From NCBI GenBank assembly GCA_964514055.1, contig CAZEPB010000005.1:1-64000 (forward strand): a stretch of 64,000 bases of DNA, written 5' to 3'. Position 1 is the first letter of the stretch. Every line of letters begins with the position of its first letter. This document shows, one piece after another, positions 60,836 through 64,000 of this stretch. Source of the DNA: SG8-32-3 sp964514055 (GTDB lineage Archaea > Thermoproteota > Bathyarchaeia > Bathyarchaeales > Bathycorpusculaceae). The translations under genes were made by a program, and so were the position numbers. The notes beneath the pieces are model-generated. The model was not told where the DNA came from. It worked only from the letters and a program-made list of their open reading frames with translations, and ran no database searches.

Positions 60836-61231
60836 TCATGTTAAGCCGCTGCCGTGTCCATTAAGCTTCATAACCGCCAAGTACCTGGCAAAACGCATGT
60901 CCTTCGCCCAATCTTGGGCCGAACGGTTGCCCCATTTCTGAGCAAACGAACTGAGTTTGCAGGCTAGCGGGAAACCAATCTCTCTAATGGCACGCGAGAA
61001 TTTGCTCTCAAGCAGGCCTTCCAGCTTCCTTGTGACGGAGAAGATGCATTTGGCTAAAGAAGTGCTGCGGATGCTGTCGGCAACTTTAATCGTTAAATCG
61101 ATAAGTACTCTGTCGATTCTGGGCAAAGCTCTGAACCACACGCCTGCGCGCATGGCTTTCAACTTGATCTTTACCAGTTGAGTTCTGTCTAGGAAGCGGC
61201 GATGGCTTTTTTTAGGCGCTGTTGAGAACAT
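60836..61231 (-). CDS. Small basic helical protein paired with processive GT2 (copy 2)
   Basis: The start is ATG 61231 (MFSTAPKKSHRRFLDRTQLV), which aligns with the start of its paralogue at 12674; an AAGGAG lies about 12 nt upstream. An in-frame TTG at 61270 is less likely. The 131-residue protein shares QLVKIKLKAMRAGVWFRALP, RIDRVLIDLTIKVA, KLSSFAQKWGNRSAQDW and MRFARYLAV with copy 1. Its N- and C-termini are variable. Its place just before the GT2 is the same in both loci. Confidence 0.75.
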   Translation of the reverse strand: MFSTAPKKSHRRFLDRTQLVKIKLKAMRAGVWFRALPRIDRVLIDLTIKVADSIRSTSLAKCIFSVTRKLEGLLESKFSRAIREIGFPLACKLSSFAQKWGNRSAQDWAKDMRFARYLAVMKLNGHGSGLT

Positions 61232-61339
61232 GATTGGTTTTAACTCCTTATCACTGCTGTATCTTTTCAATTCATATTCTTTATTATGTCTTAATTCTTA
61301 TTACGCGTATGAATTTACAATAATTATTTAAGCGATAGC

Positions 61340-61351
61340 AATAAAAAATTT
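61340..61351 (-). promoter_or_regulatory. Candidate TATA element of cassette copy 2
   Basis: The minus-strand 12-mer AAATTTTTTATT is identical to the one at 13147-13158, but 109 nt before its gene start (81 nt in copy 1). The leaders share further short matches (AATTCATA, TTAAGA). The longer spacing in copy 2 is filled with A/T-rich sequence including the AAGGAG region. Confidence 0.45.
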
Positions 61352-61522
61352 ATGCATAATTTCGAGTATAAAACGCTCAGAAAAAGCCTTTTCTAGCCCT
61401 AAAACACTGATTTCGGCGTTTCATTCACTTCATACGCAATGACGCCGCAACAAAGTGCACATCCTTCTGCTAAAACTCAACCAAAAACACGTTTACTTGC
61501 AACGCTATATGTCAAAAATGAC

Positions 61523-62137
61523 CTACGGCTGCTTCATGAACTCGATGAATTCCGAGAGGCTTCTGGGCTCTAAAGTGTAATTTGATCGTTTTTCTTCGCC
61601 TATACTGGAAGAAGGCTTTGGTCCATAGTCATGCCCAGGATAAACTTCCACATCGTCGTTGAGTTTTAAAATTTTGTGGAAGAGGCTGTTGTACATGCTT
61701 TTGGAGTTGCCTCCGGGCATGTCCGTTCTGCCGCATTCTCCTACGAAGAGGGTGTCACCTGTTAACAGTTTCTTTTTGTCCACAAGCAGGCATATGCTGT
61801 CGGGAGCGTGCCCCGGAGTGTGGATGACTCTCACTGGAATACTGCCTATGCTGATGACGTCGCCGTCGTCCACTTTGACATCCGCGTTGACTCTGGATAG
61901 TTTATGGGCTATAATTCTCGCGCCGGATATTGACTGCAATTCTGGGTTGCCAGCCGTGTGGTCAGAGTGGCTGTGCGTGTTAATTATGTATTTCAGTTTC
62001 AGATTTTCTGCTGTTAGCATGCTCGTTATTTTGCCTGCGTTGTAACTTGAGTCAACGACAGCGGCTTCTCGTGTGGTATCGTCTGCTATGATGTATGAGA
62101 AGTTGTCGCCGTGCTGCTGGACTTGCCTGAAAAACAT
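61523..62137 (-). CDS. Metallo-beta-lactamase-fold hydrolase (glyoxalase II / persulfide dioxygenase-like)
   Basis: The 204-residue protein begins MFFRQVQQHGDNFSYIIADD, as in the ETHE1/glyoxalase-II group. It has the metal motif NTHSHSDHTAGN (HxHxDH), then a second histidine in IHTPGHAPDSICLL and GDTLFVGECGRTDMPGG, plus VYPGHDYG. ETHE1-type proteins oxidise glutathione persulfide; glyoxalase II cleaves thioesters. Which reaction applies is undecided. The ATG at 62137 is favoured over TTG 62146. Confidence 0.87.
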   Translation of the reverse strand: MFFRQVQQHGDNFSYIIADDTTREAAVVDSSYNAGKITSMLTAENLKLKYIINTHSHSDHTAGNPELQSISGARIIAHKLSRVNADVKVDDGDVISIGSIPVRVIHTPGHAPDSICLLVDKKKLLTGDTLFVGECGRTDMPGGNSKSMYNSLFHKILKLNDDVEVYPGHDYGPKPSSSIGEEKRSNYTLEPRSLSEFIEFMKQP

Positions 62138-62233
62138 GGATTTCAACCTAAATGGTTTTCAATTCAAGATTTAAAAACGTATCCTAGAGCATGCTGTTAT
62201 ATTCACGCTGGCACAGAAAAACGGTGCTTGCAG

Positions 62234-63415
62234 TTATGGATTCCAAACTGTTCCGTTCCAAAAAATAAGCTCGCTGTACCCATAAGTGTTGTTATCCTCT
62301 AATCCGTCATCGTATATTATGTCCAGCCTGTTCTGGTATTTACGAATCAGACTGCCTATTTCTGTGCTTATTCTAAATGACTCATTGTAGTCGTCGGCTT
62401 CCCATAGCCCCCAAATCGTGTCATATGGTCCACGAAAACCGTATCCATAGTCCTTTGGAAGAACATACGCAACTCTATCGGTAGGTGGTTCGCTTGGTCG
62501 GGGATTGTCCATTGCGTATTGCCAGAATCGCTTTAGTGCATCCAAACGTTTTTCATCTTGTAGGAGAATGCTGCGTGTATAATTCTCGTCGGTGTCAAAG
62601 ACCAAGATGTATTTCGCGCCGTTTTCGTACGCTAGGACTAAGTCGTCGTAAAGTTCTTCTCCAGATTCGAGGTAAGGCGGTTCAGTGTAAGTCCAAGTGA
62701 TCATGACACCCCAATCCCTGTTTTGAACGTTAGCTGCGCCTCTGTCGAGAGCTACATTTATGTGTCTGCTGTAGTTCCAGCCGAACTCTGCAAAAACCAC
62801 GTCATAAGTCGCCTTGTAGTCAAACCAGTAAAGTGCATAGTCTGAGGTGAACAAAGGCAACTGTAAACCACACATTTGATCTTCAATCATGTGATGAATA
62901 TAAATGAACGATGTATTAACATACTTTTCAGCAGCCTCCGTCCAGTTGTCCGCAGACCAATATGCATCCTTCACTATTTTATACGAGGCGTTATCCAATT
63001 GTCTTCCTCCAGGCTCATCGAAAGCATACAAGCCCAAGAAATGGTCGCCCCACGTGGGTTTGGCGTCAAGCACCCACTGGCACTGAATAGCAAGCTTTTC
63101 AGGATCACCTATAGGATGCGCGTAAATCATGAAATAAAATCCTCGGTCGTAAACGTACTCGCAAAGATCGGTAAGTTTTTCCATGTCAAAGGTTATTCCT
63201 GTGCTTCCGATCACAATGGTGTTTGTGTATGGGCGTATTTCGTCAACGAGCTGTTTGATTTCTGTTACATTGTCGTATGCCATGTCAACGCCAACGAAGA
63301 GACCAGATGGTTCTTCTTTTACGGAGGTGTCGGCAAGGAAACCGTAGTATAGGAAAACTGGAACAATAAGCAACAAAACAAGAAGAAACGTAAGAATCAG
63401 GTATTTGGGTTTCAT
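62234..63415 (-). CDS. Secreted TIM-barrel-like protein, possible glycoside hydrolase
   Basis: The 393-residue protein has an N-terminal signal/anchor (about 5-27, LILTFLLVLLLIVPVFLYYG). The body has GLFVGVDMAYDNVTEIKQLV, ILVFDTDENYT, YAFDEPGGRQLDNASY and WGVMITWTYTEPPYLES, all with regularly spaced acidic residues after strands, which resembles a TIM-barrel hydrolase (DUF4434- or GH-like). No family is certain. The next gene, 190 bp away on the opposite strand, also encodes a secreted protein. Confidence 0.65.
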   Translation of the reverse strand: MKPKYLILTFLLVLLLIVPVFLYYGFLADTSVKEEPSGLFVGVDMAYDNVTEIKQLVDEIRPYTNTIVIGSTGITFDMEKLTDLCEYVYDRGFYFMIYAHPIGDPEKLAIQCQWVLDAKPTWGDHFLGLYAFDEPGGRQLDNASYKIVKDAYWSADNWTEAAEKYVNTSFIYIHHMIEDQMCGLQLPLFTSDYALYWFDYKATYDVVFAEFGWNYSRHINVALDRGAANVQNRDWGVMITWTYTEPPYLESGEELYDDLVLAYENGAKYILVFDTDENYTRSILLQDEKRLDALKRFWQYAMDNPRPSEPPTDRVAYVLPKDYGYGFRGPYDTIWGLWEADDYNESFRISTEIGSLIRKYQNRLDIIYDDGLEDNNTYGYSELIFWNGTVWNP

Positions 63416-63604
63416 TAGTACACTATAATTTCAAGCAGCTACTTCAAAATAAGAGTTTCTCAAAAACAATTCAAGGTTTAAAGCAAAATTGGAGACCGGG
63501 CTTCAGTCTTTTGCCTCTTATAAACATGTTATTCCAAGTCTGATTGTGATTTGTAATTAGTTAACGATAAATACTCTTTTTGAGTAGTTTCCAATGGAAG
63601 CTTG

Positions 63605-64000
63605 ATGCGAACAAAAAAAATAGGTTACTTCCTCAGCGTGCTACTCTTAGTCTCAGCATTCATGTTCACAGTGGATGCTTCGCCTGATACTACTGCATCA
63701 TTTCGCGGAGGTAGCGTTACGGTTGATTTGACATTTCCCGAGGAGGCACATCCCGCAGAAAGCATTTGGCACAACATAACAATATCTGCAATCACTGCGA
63801 CCACATTGCAGAACTTCACGGCAGTTATCAAAGCCCAAGTGAACTCAAGCTGGGTTGAAATTTTAAACGCACAGGACACATCTGGTCAACTCTTGCCAAG
63901 AGACTATAATCTCAACTTATCGTTGCCACAAGAAACTAATGGGACACTGCAATGCTTCATTTTTGTAGACACAACCAGCACAGATGACTTATCTATAATG
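63605..64000 (+). CDS. Secreted protein, 3' end outside window
   Basis: The open frame starts ATG 63605 and runs to the window edge (132 codons seen). The N-terminus MRTKKIGYFLSVLLLVSAFM is a signal peptide (about 5-23) followed by TVDASPD, then beta-rich sequence with VTVDLTFPEEAHPAESIWHN. No family is recognisable from this part. It is divergent from the 62234 gene and shares its export theme. Confidence 0.7.
   Translation, partial: MRTKKIGYFLSVLLLVSAFMFTVDASPDTTASFRGGSVTVDLTFPEEAHPAESIWHNITISAITATTLQNFTAVIKAQVNSSWVEILNAQDTSGQLLPRDYNLNLSLPQETNGTLQCFIFVDTTSTDDLSIM

Noticed and set aside
1..64000. tRNA, rRNA, CRISPR and insertion-sequence genes
   Set aside because: I looked through the gaps for cloverleaf-like GGTTCRANNC boxes, repeated spacers and transposase motifs (DDE, HUH, serine/tyrosine recombinase) and saw none convincing. 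A covariance-model scan could still find an odd tRNA.

Overview
The window looks archaeal. It carries an archaeal RNase P protein (Rpp21/Rnp4) beside a YhbY-type CRM protein, an asparaginyl-tRNA-synthetase-like asparagine synthetase, TATA-box promoters, a mix of leaderless and Shine-Dalgarno starts with many TTG/GTG starts, and a dolichol-phosphate style glycosylation gene set. The mix fits a TACK-type archaeon, most like Bathyarchaeia. That placement is inference from gene content only; there is no rRNA or other marker here.

Layout. 1-6 kb: a truncated arylsulfotransferase-like secreted protein, gene remnants, the rnp4/yhbY pair, the first member of a two-TM protein family, a ribbon-helix-helix regulator and a UPF0104 flippase-like protein. 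6.1-13.1 kb: a minus-strand glycosyltransferase operon (three GT2s, a dolichol-P-mannose synthase-like enzyme, a GT-C membrane enzyme, a secreted protein) headed by a small basic protein plus a processive-type GT2. 13.5-21.6 kb: an accessory region with three more two-TM family members, a 676-residue coiled-coil protein with Cys clusters at both ends, twin ferredoxin-like small proteins and a Nudix hydrolase. 21.9-30.7 kb: Wzx flippase, nucleotidyltransferase, UDP-sugar dehydrogenase, malate/lactate dehydrogenase-like protein and an rmlA-rmlC-SDR-rmlD operon. 30.9-39.2 kb: a mixed region with an AbrB-led three-gene module of unknown, possibly mobile, origin, a wHTH-ParA-PadR operon under a perfect palindrome, a divergent isoprenoid synthase next to an MFS exporter, and the asparagine synthetase. 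39.3-61.2 kb: a nearly gap-free minus-strand array of about 20 genes for glycan assembly (GT4, GT2, GT-C, methyltransferases, three SDR epimerases, a glutaminase/sugar-amidotransferase fusion). It is headed by a second copy of the small basic protein + processive GT2 cassette. 61.5-64 kb: a metallo-beta-lactamase hydrolase and two secreted proteins.

How it works together. Nucleotide-sugar genes (RmlA/C/D, NTase, UDP-sugar dehydrogenase, epimerases, amidotransferase) would feed the GT2/GT4 enzymes, which extend lipid-linked glycans. Dolichol-P-sugar synthases and GT-C enzymes would act on the outer face, and Wzx would flip the carrier. No oligosaccharyltransferase is in the window.

The most unusual things are: (1) four paralogous two-TM proteins sharing an LY-GL-S-WA-YW loop but with unrelated cytoplasmic tails; (2) a duplicated small-protein/processive-GT2 cassette with a conserved leader; (3) several decayed genes that a length-limited gene finder misses (malate dehydrogenase, GalU, an internally deleted WecB, an AbrB protein, a secreted-protein tail); and (4) compact candidate operators in front of three regulator genes.
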